64,000 bases of DNA from Whalleya microplaca (taxonomy: Eukaryota > Ascomycota > Sordariomycetes > Xylariales > Xylariaceae). Of this stretch, positions 10,519-23,377 are shown in pieces. The notes below the pieces were generated by a model, which saw only the letters and a list, made by a program, of their open reading frames with translations, was not told where the DNA came from and did not search any database. The position numbers and the translations under genes were made by a program. The stretch lies in the NCBI GenBank assembly GCA_022497155.1, contig MU385740.1:469235-533234 (forward strand). The letters are read 5' to 3'. The first letter of the stretch is position 1; every line of letters starts with the position of its first letter.

Positions 10519-13500
10519 CTTTAGAGGGCCGGCATACGACTACAGAAAGCCGTCCCGAGAGCCTATCGAGACCGCTCCGTGCGCCGTAACATCAAACAGG
10601 CGACGAGTAACTATTTGCTACATATGAGTGCAGAAATGAAATTAGAAAAGTCACCTCATCGTCTGTTTATATGAGCACTGAGCCTGGATCTTTTTCACAC
10701 TAGAATTGCCTCTTGAACGCTACAGTAAACGTCTCCCAACATGCTAGCAATCCTGTCGTGATGTTACCAATGACCAAACCTGCGTTTAGCCCCACTGTGC
10801 AAACCTATAATGACAAGTTCAAGTAACAGAATCCAATCTGCGGCTATGACTGTCACTTGACAGAGACGGGATGTGCAGACGTGCAGACCACGGGTCTCGG
10901 GGTACCCACCCGGCAGTCGGTTCCCGGGCCGGACGAGTCGGCGACTTAGAATGTCCTGCCTCAATTAGACATATTGCAAAAACTATGAAAGTGAAAAGAA
11001 TATTCTTGTTATTTGGCTAGATGCAGTTGTTCTTAAATAGGTAATCCGGATAGATATGGCGATGGTCATAGGTCAGGATACGGGTCAAGATTCATAATAG
11101 TGCCTAAGCAGAGGTGAGCATTCTGTAACCATGAATTATCAACTTATCTCATTAAATCATTCTCTGCTGCTTGCTTACACACGAAATTGTAGTCATTTCC
11201 AGTAATAGCATGTCAGGAATTTTGTTCTTTGAGACAAACGGCTGGGCGGGGGACCACCTCAGCTGGACCCGTTGGGGGTGTTAACTGGGCATAGTGATCC
11301 CAAGTATGTTGATGATGTCAAGGCCATGACGAAGAAGTTTGAAAGGGAGGTAACCGGCATTGATCAGATCAAATAGAACAATGTCTATATTTGTGAAGAC
11401 ACCACCTGGATGGATAGGGGTAAGCAATCTAAGGGCATACGCTCGAATTAGTTCGATATCATCTATTAAAGCTGAAGCTAACTCGCAAGCCCATCCCTCA
11501 TAACTTACAGCACTATAGAGGTAATAACTAAAGGACCTGTCAGATTCCACAGCAAGACAGTCCCGCTGCGACGAATCCCTAAACTTAAATATTTTGAGTT
11601 GATTCCAGCCAATGCTTTCGGCAACACTTCAAATATCATTGACACCTAGAGGGATATGCCCAGCCCTGCCTAAACCGCGACACCCGAGATTTGGACTGTA
11701 GCTCTTGACCAACTTAACTCTGGGAGAACAACAAGCTTGGCATGCTCAGTGACTGACCATGTGATATTCATAGTGGGGAGCTCTGAAGGTGGTGGACAAC
11801 AAGGTAACAAAGCCCTTAGGTGGCCTCTAATCCCACTCACCTAAGCTAGAGACTTCTCAAAAATTCATCATGATAATAGGATACTACCATAGGGTTGTTC
11901 TGGACAGAGTCTGGTTGGAAAGATCAGCAACAGATGTAAGGAGTTAGTAAGCTACGAGAATGAGGCTCAGAAGCTTAATGATTGGGGAAACCAACTGACT
12001 ACCTAGGTAGGCTGCTAGGTTTGGCATACATTATAAGTACGTAAGTAGGTTAGACGACAGGATGAATGGAAGAACGTCAATCCTTGGATTTTCATGTGAT
12101 CTTCGGGTAGTGTCCGGTACGTACCGCCTTAAAGGTGCCGACGTGTGGACCTCATGCAGGTAGAAGCAGGGAGGGCACGGAGCAAGGGGAATCGGGCTGT
12201 TAACGAAGATGTAGGATCCCTGCTTATCGAGGATGACATCCGGGCGGCAGTCGCTATCAATCCGGTGACAAATTCCCGCTAGTCAATTGGAAATTCCGAC
12301 ACCCAATCTATCGGCACAGAAGCCGCCAACTAGGGCTTATCTGCCTGCAAGGGCTCAGCTTCGTGCCCAATAACGTCAATCATTATAGTTTCAGATATTT
12401 ATCGGTCGCTCTTTTATATGTATGATGGGTTTCGCTTGTTGTTGTAACACCTTGTCGAGAGGATTGAGCAGTCAGACTCTTCGTTGGGTGGTAAAAGGGG
12501 ACTTCTTGGCACAAGCTACCCGACAGCCCGGATTCCAAACCACCACCAAGAAGTTATACCGGTACAACGTCACTAAACTCGTAGGCATTCAACAATTCAC
12601 GAGAACTCAAATTCAAGTATTAATTTGATATAGGGCTGATCCAGGCCTATTATTCTTTCCCCGCGGAGATCTCAAACAAGTTGGTCGGCCTGCAAAGGGC
12701 CACTGACAGACAGTATATTTCCTTATCTCTGAGACAGTGGGCCAAGCCATCTAAGCCTTATTTTCGACCCCGGGCGATAGAGATAAGAGGACGAATTCGT
12801 GTTGATGGCAAGGTTACAGTACATCAACGCCGTCCTGCTCTAGCTACCCAGTTACTAGCAGGCAGCACTCTGTACAAATGTGATATGTCAGTTTCGCGGC
12901 CGCTGATGTGCTTTGTCAGAGGCAAACACGGGTCAAATTGTATTGCCGGACGCGCTCGCAGTCGCATTTGAGAAGTTTCCTCCTTTATTTTCAGGCTCTC
13001 CTTGCTTTCTTGACGCTGTCCGACCGTGTTCACTCGGTCCGAGAGTTATATCATCCCTAGCTTCCGAGTGGTCAATGGCGTCTTACTCTTCTCGCTAGAT
13101 ACCATCAGGACCATCGACACAGGGCTGTTATTGTCAAAACATACCATTGAGGAAGAAACTTGACTGGTATCTCGAATCACAAGGCTGCGCAGCTGTCTTC
13201 GTACTGGATCTAATAAGGTCTTGTCGTTCAAATCACTTAGTGTTATACGTATCGTATACATAAACCTTATCAGAGGTTGAAGCCCAGCCCTTAGCTGGAA
13301 CCATACTTGATCCTGTTCATCAATCCTGGAGGGACCCCCATCCTTCAGGGCAAAATCACCTCGACACTCATTGGGTGGCCGAACCACGCCACCAGATTGA
13401 CGTTTGAATCGAGCGTTTCCGCCGCTCTGGCGTACCGGAGCCTAGTCTATCAGGATCTCCACAAGAAAGGCCCGCGGAAACACTCGCAGCAAGCTTAGTG

Positions 13501-13649
13501 CAGAGCTGCCAATACCTCTGGCCCACTGAAGACTTCTTGTCCGGAGATGCACAGTTGCAGGGCAATTCTTTAGGTGCTTGGAGTGTATTGCTCACCTCTG
13601 TTATAAGAGAATCTCGTCAGTCTGATATATCATCTGAAGCCCAACCATC

Positions 13650-13655
13650 AGATAG
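13650..13655 (+). promoter_or_regulatory. AGATAG, candidate AreA/NIT2 GATA-factor site
   Basis: One match to HGATAR lies about 90 bp upstream of the nitrate transporter start. Nitrate transporter genes in Aspergillus and Neurospora are controlled by the GATA factor AreA/NIT2 together with NirA/NIT4. A single 6-bp match is weak evidence. Confidence 0.3.
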
Positions 13656-13745
13656 GCGACGTGGAAACTTGTCAATTTCAAGGGCCTCCCCTACGACAGC
13701 TTCGAACACAAAACCACCAATAATTCGAGATTCAACAGGCTCAAG

Positions 13746-15414
13746 ATGTGGTTGTCGTATTTATGGGCAGCTCCGGAGATCAATCCGATCAACCGCAAAG
13801 CCCGGTCTATTCCAGTCCTCAATGTGTTCAATGTTTATGGCCGTGTATTCTTCTTCGCATGGTTCGGTTTCATGGTTGCGTTTTGGGCTTGGTATACTTT
13901 TCCACCTCTTGTAAGGAGCCCCAGGCATAGCCCCTGAACAAGAGCAATTCGGCTGACGCTCTATCACAGTTAACACATACTATCACTGCGAATCTTCATC
14001 TCACCTCAGCTGAAGTTGCAAACTCTAACATCGTTTCCTTGTGTGCTACGTACGTGTTCAGAAACAGCGAAACATGAATAAAGGCCCTATGCTTACATAT
14101 TATAGTCTATTCATTCGGTTTATTGCCGGTCCTCTTTGCGATCGATTTGGGCCTCGTTGGGTGTTTGCTGGTGTTCTTTTGATCGGCGCCATCCCACTTG
14201 GTCTTGCCCCTCTGGTCCACGATGCTCAAGGTCTCTACATTAGCCGTTTCTTCATCGGTATCCTTGGTGGATCGTTTGTTCCTTGCCTAGTGTGGTCTAC
14301 AGGTTTCTTCGATAAGAATATCGTTGGTACTGCGAACGCTCTAACAGGAGGATGGGGAAATGCAGGTGGTGGAATCACCTACTTCATCATGCCCGCTGTC
14401 TTTGACTCTTTCAAAGCTCGTGGATACACGGATGGTGTCTCGTGGCGACTCACTTTTATTGTACCCCTTATTGTGACCATCGCCACTGGGGTAGCTATGC
14501 TTGTCTTTTGTCCCGATACACCAACTGGTAAATGGTCTGACCGACATCTCCATGCTGAGCAGAACCTGGTGTCGCATGGTGCTGCCACAACCACGAGCCC
14601 TGTTGGTGGTGTCGTCGATGTCCCCGGCGGAATTGCAGACAAAGCAAGTTTCGATGGCAGGAACACCGTCGTAGAATCCGAAAAGGACAAGGAGTCGCAA
14701 GACCATGCCAGCTGGGATCACGAAGCCGCTATCTCTAAGGAGGAGATGAGGGAGACTGCCCGGGGTGAAGTCATCCAGAAGCCAACGTGGGGGATGGTTC
14801 TGGGGCTTACAGTCTCCCCCCAGACACTCTTTCATATCGCGACCTATATGTGCTCGTTTGGTTGCGAACTCGCCATCAACGCCATTCTCAGTGCCTACTA
14901 CGTCAAGAACTTCCCATCCCTAGGACAGGCCAACGCCGCCAACTGGGCTGCCATGTTTGGCTTTCTCAACTTTGTTACCCGACCACTTGGTGGCGCTATC
15001 TCCGACCTTCTTTACAATCTAATGGGACGCAATTTATGGGCGAAGAAGATTTGGATTCTATTCTGCGGTTGTATTACTGGAATATTGCTGATTATCATCG
15101 GTAAGGTTGATCCTCACCATCTGCCGACGTTCAACGGCCTTATCGCGTTGATGGCGATATTCCTCGAGGCTGGCAATGGCGCCAACTTCTCTCTTATTCC
15201 TCATGTCCACCCCCACGCCAATGGCATCGTCTCGGGCACCACTGGTGCTGGCGGTAATCTCGGTGGTGTCGTCTTCGCCATCATCTTCCGATTTATGGAT
15301 AGCGGCAAGAACTACGCCAAGGGATTCTGGGTCATTGGTATTTTGATGATCGGTTTAAATATTATCTTATGTTGGGTCGCGCCTATTCCAAAGGGCCAAA
15401 TCGGCGGTCATTAG
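13746..15414 (+). CDS. nrtA: high-affinity nitrate transporter, MFS NNP family
   Basis: Proton-coupled nitrate/nitrite importer of the plasma membrane, NNP branch of the major facilitator superfamily (Aspergillus CrnA/NrtA, Neurospora NIT-10). Three exons, 13746-13910, 13970-14049 and 14106-15414, give about 517 aa. Introns are 59 and 56 nt and both joins restore conserved text: [11 protein letters not shown] and [12 protein letters not shown] in exon 1, [14 protein letters not shown] across exons 2-3, then [14 protein letters not shown]. Two nitrate-signature Gly motifs are present: GGWGNAGGG (about residue 163) and TGAGGNLGG (about 457). A hydrophilic central loop of about 90 residues between TM6 and TM7 is typical of fungal NNP proteins. 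The product ends PKGQIGGH. No nitrate or nitrite reductase gene is nearby, so it is not in a nitrate cluster here. Confidence 0.93.
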
Positions 15415-17754
15415 ATCTTGGCTGCTTATGGTTGTTTCTGCTATAAAGAGGGGATGTAGCGAGTACTGGCGTTCAAAGGAGCGTGCTTATATGGGATATC
15501 TAAAGGCTAAAAGTTTAAATGGTCATATAGGTGATACCACGATAGATATGAGAAATATTGGACATAGACTACGATGTTGTTACTACGAAGACTCGCAATA
15601 TGAAAATACCTTCTGATCATCATTGCGTTCCGATTCCACTTTCACCTGACTTGATATGAGATCTCGTTCTAGCTGCATTTTTTACAAAGAGCAAATTTGC
15701 AGTCTCATCTGCAACTGAGCACTTTACTGCACATATCAGCCGCAACGCACAACGCGCCCTAAAGTCTAAAGCATCTCCGCGGAGAATTAGACTTTAAGCC
15801 GCCCCAGGCATCCAGACGGGCTCACGAGCCAAAATTGCGGCTGAATGCGATAAGCTCGAACCCTCAGACCCAGCGGATGATTGCAATAAAGTTGTTAGTC
15901 TTGCGCTTTGGTGAACTGCGTCATCGTAGGAAATGCCGGACATCTGCGATAAGACCAGCACCTCGACGGCGTTGATTAACTTGGTTTGCGCGTTCTGCCT
16001 GTGATACTTACCACGGTACAGAGAAGTACATTGCTTATGTAAAAGTAGCTTGTGTCTTTATATCATGACGGTATTGGTTCTCCCCAATCCTTAAGGTTGC
16101 CTAGAGGTGTCTAGTGCAGCCACTTGAATTCATCTAAATGAGTCCCTCGTAACGATTTGTATGGTAACCACGCTTACACGCCATCTTCATATAATGAAAT
16201 TGAAGGTAATAAGCGTGCTAATAGTCTTGATTCAGAATGATACATTTCAACGAAAATGATTATTAGTAAGATCACATTGCGTACAATCCTATAGCGATAG
16301 TCTCATAGTGGTTATTCCAGCCTTGTTTAAAGATTCAATCTTGTAAAGCTTTAGTCAATGATAATCCCAAGGAACCTCTATTAATATTACCTCTTACGAT
16401 TTTTGTCCTTGGTTTCTATCCTTATATGTCTTCTTTATCCTCCATCTTATCTATTTGTAGCATGTGTATTTGTATATATATTACGTAGCATTCAATAGGC
16501 TTTATAACTATTAGTAAGTAATACCTAAGACAGATTGAAATGAGTATATATACACACCCAATATATCTAATCAATTACTGCTGAAAAGGAAAAGAAAAAA
16601 GCTTTCATCTCTGACTAGTAATACAAAGGAATCAATCTTCAATTAGTATTGCCTAAATGATAACCTCTTTACTATTGGGGTTTGTTGAGATAGCCACATT
16701 ACGGTCGAGGGTATAGTAGGATAGTTGTTATACGTCAGAGCGTTCGGCTATTCCTGTCTCTTATTACTTGACATATATTTGGCATTGTTCATAAACGGAG
16801 TCTCAAGTGTATTATTTTTTTTTATCTGACATCCGGTAAGGAACGATTTATCCCAAAGCCCCAACTGTATATACACATATCTCAACGTGTGCTCAAATAA
16901 GTTCGAGTTAGTAACATAGAAAGCTAGATAGCCACAGACGAAGCCACTCGGCTATGTAGGTACATAACATGTACACAGCTACAGCTATTGCGTATGCCGC
17001 ACACATATTCCCGAAGATCTACAGATCAATCCCACGCCAGAACGAGCGAATGAGAGTCAAGATTCACCTGAACCGTGCGACGTCGAGGTTCGGGATCATA
17101 CACCACCACGCGTCACGATCGTCGCGGACTATTTCCTGATACGGACAGCTTCTGCATGAGCGCTGATAACTCTAAGTTTTGGGTCCTGTTATAAACGTAG
17201 TTCACTCGCTTATGATATATCATCTTTATGACATAAGACTTCATGTGAATTTCAACTACGTCTCGACCTGGGAACACGGCTGATATTGCGCAGGTGCGCT
17301 CAATACTATTCGCCGTCGACAGAACATTAGGAGTTGAGTCTTTGAGGCGCGAGTATTGAGTTACACCGACAACTGTAATATCCTCGCAATATTCTAGCAT
17401 ATCCAGTCAAGAATCAAAAAGTTGATTGAACCGCTCGTAAGTTCAAAGAATATGATTCATCATTATGATTCCGGGTATCAAACATTACTAGAGACAAAGG
17501 GACAACGCAACATTGAGTTGTCTGGATTATTTTCAAAATGTGTGATGGTATCTAAACTGTCACAAACCATTAGATTACCCCCGATGCCCCCACACAACCA
17601 CACCCTCCCAAAACACGACGAACGCCATGTTGCAGGTCAATTAAGTTGCAAATGCTTGATTAGATGCCAATTCCTTTCTTTTCAGACATGCCGAACTCTC
17701 GAGATGCCCGGTGAATCCATGCTGCAAGCCGCGAACGAACGAAGCGATTGCTCT
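15415..17754. other. gene-poor, partly AT-rich, no supported gene
   Basis: I see no recognisable gene. The stretch about 16,150-16,700 is AT-rich. A 95-codon minus frame at 17113-17400 has ordinary amino-acid composition but no domain I know and no good start or splice context, so I do not call it. Confidence 0.55.
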
Positions 17755-18549
17755 TTACAGAGCGAAAGCTGCGAGGGCGGCAACACCTGCGAAAGCAAGC
17801 GAGCCGACAGTCTTGGCAGCACCGGCAGTCGGGACGGTGGACGGCGAAGAGGTCGCGCTTGTGCTTGGGCTGGTGGAGTTCGCGGTGGCGCTGGTAGCAA
17901 TGGTCGTGGGGACATAGGTAGCCGAAACAGTACCATTCGCTGGAAGAGTCACACTGGCAAAGGTGGATGTGCTGGCGATAGTCGAGGACACCGCGGAGCT
18001 GCTGCTACTGCTGGTGCTGGTGCTGGTGCTGCTGGAGGTGGCACTGGCGCTGGAGCTGGCGGTGGCACTGGCGGTGCTGCTAGTGATGGGATAAACCGAA
18101 GTGCTTGACGAGGCAGAGTCACATGCTGGGCCGGTGACCTGGAAAGGGAACGAGTACTGGAAGGTGTTGGGGTCGGCAGCGGAAGTGATCTTGAGACCAT
18201 AGATCTTGTCCGCGCCGAGAGCGCAGTCCACCTTCCACTCGTAGGAACCAGTGGCAACCTCAACATCGCCTGGTTGCCTCGTCAGTTTCTAATCAATATG
18301 CAATTCATGAGTGGTCTACTTACTGGCAATGTCGGCGCCAAGCTCCAGGGTCTTCTGGCTTTCACCCTTCATGAGGGTGATAGTGGCAGGGCCTTTGAAA
18401 CTACCAGCGGTCCACTTGACAGTGAAGACTTTTCCGGCGGGTACTTTCTGTCCTTCGGCAGGCGCACTCATAACAGCGTAACCGTCAGTCTGGGCGAAAG
18501 CCGAGGCGGCGAAGGCCAAGGCAGTGGCGAAAATGGTAGAAGAACGCAT
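17755..18549 (-). CDS. GPI-anchored Ser/Thr-rich cell-wall protein, Kre9/KNH-like
   Basis: Secreted, probably GPI-anchored wall protein of the Ser-Thr-rich Kre9/KNH-like family, associated with beta-1,6-glucan and cell-wall assembly. Exons 18549-18324 and 18269-17755 with a 54-nt intron give 246 aa. Residues 1-19 form a signal peptide ending in SAFAQ. Residues about 20-115 form the Ig-like domain, with the family's KVFTVKW and ATITLMKG strands and YEWKVD in exon 2. Residues about 125-225 are a low-complexity Ser/Thr/Ala stalk likely to be O-mannosylated. The C terminus is hydrophobic (VGSLAFAGVAALAAFAL) after a small-residue AGA patch that suits a GPI omega site. The stalk DNA is a GC-rich imperfect repeat. 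Confidence 0.88.
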
Positions 18550-21500
18550 ATTGCTGGTTATTTCGATATATCGACGAAGGCGAAAGGCGAAAGGTGAAAA
18601 TGGTTGGGACGGCTGGGATGATTAAGGACTGAACACCTAAACTCGTGGAATGAGCGACTTTATAAATGAGTGTGAGGAGCCGTTGGGCAGATGTGAGCTG
18701 GGCTGAACCAAAAAGAGAGTGTAAGGCGTGTGTGAGAGCCAGAAGAGAAAAGCAAAAGGGAAAGCTTGACGAAGCGGGTGGTTGATAAAGCGTACGGCAC
18801 AGCCCCAGCAAATACATAGGGCAGAGCGCAACGTGACTTGGGAGGTACCTGGCATCTGCCTCCTTCGTGCATGCCTGTACTATGCAGTAGGTACCTACTA
18901 GCAATGGTTGATTGCCCGATTTGCTCAAGGTTCGCTCTCCATGCTGCTAGGAATAGCGGGATGGTTCGCGGAATGGTTCACGATGTGATACAGGTATGTA
19001 CCTTTGTCGCTGCAGCTGGCACAAAAGGTACTTCTTGATCGCTAAAGATTTAGAAAATTCATCCGCCCAGGCCACCAGCAATGAGTCTCCACTATATCCA
19101 CTATGGGAGTTGCATGTTTGCATGTGTGCATGGGTTCAACGGCCAAAACGGTACATGGTAAATTAGCTGAAGCCATGAAGGAGCACCGAGGAAAGTCAAG
19201 GCGCGTTGTTATTGGCTCATCATGTGGTGGTCTGACACTCCCAATAATATTGACCGCCATGAGCTTCTGCTTCCAGCTCGATGTTGACTTGATGTTATGC
19301 ATCATAAGCACTCCTCCAGTACTCGCTCGCATGCTGCCTTGCGGCTGAGGTCATGTCCGGCTTGGCTTTTCAAATTTTTGAGGGGGGCAGTTGTTGAGTC
19401 ACTTGGGACGAACTATGTACATCAAAATTGGCTTTGGAAATGGGACCAAAATACCGTGGATGGAATGGGGCGGGGGTTGTTACACCCATAGAAAGGGGCC
19501 AAGGAGGCCTAACGCGATATTATATAATCAAGTTTTAAGCATCTAAACTGTACAAAGTACATTCGTAGAGTAGATTAGGTAGGAGCCGAAACACCACTTA
19601 TACTTTGTGCTAAAAGCCAGCTAGGTTAGACCCCTTTTCCATGTGGGTCGACAAGGGTGTCGGAAATTGTTCTTGGGATTGGATAGCTGGGGCTAGGCTG
19701 ATGCTACGTTCCAAGTCTGTAACTGCTCCGTCCAAAAGCCAAAAGAGCACCCAGAGATCAGCAAGTAATTACGAAGTATATATTATACAAGGCCGACCCT
19801 CGCCACATTTTGGCCCCCAGGTATGCGGAACTCAGAGTTACCCATCAGTATGGAAGCAACCGAGCCTATGCATCGCATCATGTGTGACTATCACGCCGTT
19901 CCGGCCATTCTGGCCGTCCCGCCTGTCCTGCCCGTGAGATTATAGCTTCGGCTTCATACCTCTTTTCACTTTCCTCCTATGTAGGCCTGTCCTTCGCCTG
20001 TCCTTTCCTACGTTACATGTATCTTCGGCATGCTGGATCATATACGTGTAGGACTTGCCACTATCTCGAAGCGCCGTCCGTAGTCGTGATAATTCGCCGA
20101 CCCACAGCCATCGCGTTGCTTCTAGGTTAAGAGCTTACCTAAGCACCCTTTCCAACGCGCATCCCACGATTCTCATTAAAACAGATGCACCTGGCTTTGG
20201 GACTTATGATGGGCTATTTCTAACTACAATGGGCAGCTTTTATGATGAACGTACGGGAAAGCCACATACTAGTTCCTGTGCATCGTGTTAGGCCTTGACA
20301 GAGTAGCCACGATAAGCGCGATGGGCAGAAACTCCATCCAAGATTTGTGAGCTGCGAGAATTGAGCGACTAGTCTCTATCGAGGATTCCAATCCAGCCCC
20401 GGGCTGGGATTTCGGTTAGTCTACATTGTTAGGACTTTGACTGAGACTGCACTCTCTACTAGTTAACACTAAGCTAACCACATACATACATTAATGGAAT
20501 GTACTAGCCTAAAAATAATCCAAACCTAATCTTCATAAACTTGATCTGGCCCGCCTGGGCGCGATCTAGAATGCTGGTACCCGCTGCCTATTTAATCTCT
20601 TTAGGAAAACAGCATCGAGCCCTGGGCAGAGGCCATGACGTGTTTTGATGTAGCTGCAAGATGTGGTCACGACATTAGCCCCATGGTGAGCTCGCTTGGA
20701 ATGCCCTCGCTTAAATATTTCCTTGTAGTGCACTTTGTGTTGCGCTCTAATATAGTAAGTATACTAAGGAGGGCATCATGATGCCAACCCCACATTATTA
20801 CTTGACGCCGTCTACATACATGGCCTAGTACGACCATTCTAATAAGCGCACTAGTGAACTTTGTTCCAGCTGAAATTTGAGATTTTAAGCATCCCGCTTG
20901 CCGCCGAAGCTAGAATGGTAGGTAGGTTCACACATCCTTGTGTTCACTGTTGAATACATGCATTATGTTAGAACCACGTGCGAAAATACGTCAACTTCAT
21001 ATAAGAAGGGCATACTTAGTACTCATGAGGATAACGAGGGATTTTATTATAAAGACATTGGCTTTACCTATTAGTCGACCCCAGCCGTGTAGTCATCGAG
21101 TGATGCTATATATACTGATGAGATGGACCTTGAAACTAGCCTTGCCAAGTTCTGACCTCTTTCTAGCATTAAATCATTTTACGCGCATATGCATCCGCAA
21201 TCCCAGGTGAAGAATTGTCACTGAATCAAAGAGTGACCATGAGAATACATACAGCCTACAATATACACAGGAATTACGAGTCTTTCAAGAACAGGAAGTG
21301 TAATAAAGGAGTCTATGCCCAGCAACCACAAATTTGGTGGAAAATATGAATGATACTTTGTCGTAACTCCAGGATTATAGAATTATAACTCGTTACCAAA
21401 AGACTTAGCCTTCTTTGCATTCCTTCGTTCTTGGCAGTTGGTTGCGATTTCAATATGTGCCTTGCCTTCGCATTGGATTTGTGCGTTCACATTGGCCGCC

Positions 21501-22745
21501 CACGTGGTCTACGCGAGGATCCTAGATGAATTACCAATATAATGAATATTATATATGTGTTTGTGTTTCACTGCGCCCCTCATTCCTTCACGGAGAAATT
21601 AGCACAGGCTAGCCTTTCAATGCATATAGAGAAGAGGCATAGTCAGCTTACACATATGGCTTATTATGCGATGGTTGACTTTGGAGAATCGTGTTTGACA
21701 GATAGGTTTTCCAAGGACTATCTATAAGCACCTGTATCTGCTTGAACATCTTTACTGTATAGGTTCATACGATACCTCTGTGTGTATGAATATTGCATGC
21801 TACTTGTTCAATAACTCGAGGGATAACATATATGTATATATTCGTTATATTGTTCACAATAGATCATGGCGGTAGAGGCGGGCCGGGGCTCCGACTGAAT
21901 TTGTAATCCATTTCACTGGGACCCTGTATTGAACTGATGAATCAGGGCTGGCACATAGCACTCCAAGGTACGTAAAAACACACGTGATATACAGAGTAAT
22001 AGATTGTCCACAAGAACATCTCCTGATACCTATTGAATCGATCACAGCCTGGCTGACTCAGGCGGCGGTAAGGAACTGCCTTTTCAACAAGATCAAGACA
22101 AATCCTCGATAGTCTAGCAATAGATCATTAAGGACGTGAGTAGGCACCGTATATGTATTGTACCATAAAACGGCTATTGGATTGTGTTTTTATCTCTAAA
22201 CATATATACAAAGCTTATGTAAAACCGAAAGAGTACAATTCGACATGAGTGCGATTAGCAATATTTAGTAACAAGGGGCGGGTGAACATTGTAGCTGTAA
22301 AACCCGTTCTCCAAATCACCATACTCATGAACCCCTCAACAACTAAACAAATTATAATCGAGAGACAGAAGCAATGTATCGTACATGTATATAGATGTTT
22401 GCTGCCATTGGTACATATATAATCGTCATCGTATAGTCATAACATACATATACATATATGTTTGCTAAAAGCAAACTACAAGAATTCCCATAATATGTCC
22501 CTGCATATCCGATGTAGCATGGGTAAAATCCCTCAAACATGCCACTTGAAGGATCGAGACCCATATCTTCGTGATGACACACGATTAGTATAGAGAGATA
22601 CGCCATCAAAACGATAGCTGTTATGGCCCAGCAAGTATTTGGAGCCTCAATCGAACGCCAGTTGAAGGCCTCATCCAAAGTAGAAGCCTTCATCTCCATC
22701 AGAATAACATATTGTTTACAATGCCGTTAAGTTCGATTCACTTGG
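18550..22745. other. gene-poor region, one weak exon candidate
   Basis: No complete gene is supported across 4.2 kb. Short TAGGTA/TACCTA-rich motifs recur, as in many Sordariomycete intergenic regions. The only protein-like piece is a possible final exon at 21383-21508, listed separately. Confidence 0.5.
21383..21508 (-). CDS. possible terminal exon of a small protein
   Basis: A TAG acceptor just upstream would open a 42-codon exon ending in TAA, with a balanced hydrophilic composition (QCEGKAHIEIATNCQERRN then AKKAKSFG near the end) and two Cys. I could not find a matching upstream exon or signal peptide. It may be a gene remnant or chance. Confidence 0.15.
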   Translation of the reverse strand, partial: TTWAANVNAQIQCEGKAHIEIATNCQERRNAKKAKSFGNEL

Positions 22746-23377
22746 TTAACTGTGTATGATCTTAAGATCACCACTTTTGTAATCAATGAACCCCCCGACT
22801 CTCCCGTCTTTCTGGCATTTCTGCTGGAGCTTAGTGAGAGCCGCGGCGGCGATCCCACCGGAAATGCCGCCACACCCGGTTCCTAGGCAAGGCATAAGGG
22901 TCACAGCGTTAGAGCAGCGGAACATACTATACACGGCACCAGGCATCAGTAACTACACTTTAACAATAGTTTGACGTATAGTCGAGAGTGAAAACTCGGA
23001 AGATATAATTCAGGGGCGTTTGACTACCGAATACCTATAGGTACCCTGGACTCACCCCTAAAACGTGATCGAGGGGGTAATGAATGAGACTGGATTGTTA
23101 CTCACCCGCCACCGTTGGCACCACACGCCTGGAAGGCCGCAGAGTTGCCGTTAGACCATTTTCGCCATGTGGGACTGCAGTCGTTGCCGCCGGCACCGAC
23201 GACGCAGAAGCGCGCAGCGGGATTTGCTTTGAGGTTGTTGATCATCTCGGTCACGTCCTTGGTTTTGGGACTGCCTTTGGTCGTCTCACATACGTAGCCT
23301 TTGATTTCACTGTCACGTGGTATGACAACGGCAGATCCCAGCGTGGCAAGGGAGAGGAGCAAGATGGAGGGCTGCAT
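22746..23377 (-). CDS. small secreted cysteine-rich protein, family not recognised
   Basis: Exons 23377-23106 and 22926-22746 joined across a 179-nt intron (GTGAGT donor, GTATAG acceptor, ACTGATG branch) give 150 aa. The join restores frame and the exon 2 text. Residues 1-18 are a signal peptide ending GSAVV. The mature protein has eight cysteines, four from each exon, an even number suited to disulphides. It also has a Gly-rich stretch (GTGCGGISGG) near the middle of exon 2 and a GRVGGF motif near the end. Small size, secretion and Cys content fit a candidate effector or extracellular antimicrobial-type protein, but I cannot assign a family. An alternative acceptor 44 nt into exon 2 breaks frame. 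It sits in the gene-poor flank of the retrotransposon island, a common setting for such genes. Confidence 0.65.

Larger units (their letters stand above)
10165..13745. other. gene-poor region, no supported gene
   Basis: Only short frames occur. The most protein-like are minus-strand frames at 11281-11550 (89 codons) and at 13046-13387 and 13368-13595, which overlap in different frames. None shows a domain I recognise, and they might be decayed gene fragments. The proximal part is the DUF1275 promoter side and the distal part the nitrate transporter promoter. Confidence 0.5.

Noticed and set aside
14041..14105. ATG-like start just before the nitrate transporter exon 3
   Set aside because: Frame text here crosses exon 2 and intron 2; the real N terminus at 13746 restores conserved NNP sequence after two introns.
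17113..17400. 95-codon minus frame beside the GPI-protein gene
   Set aside because: Ordinary composition but no recognisable domain, partner exon or start context.
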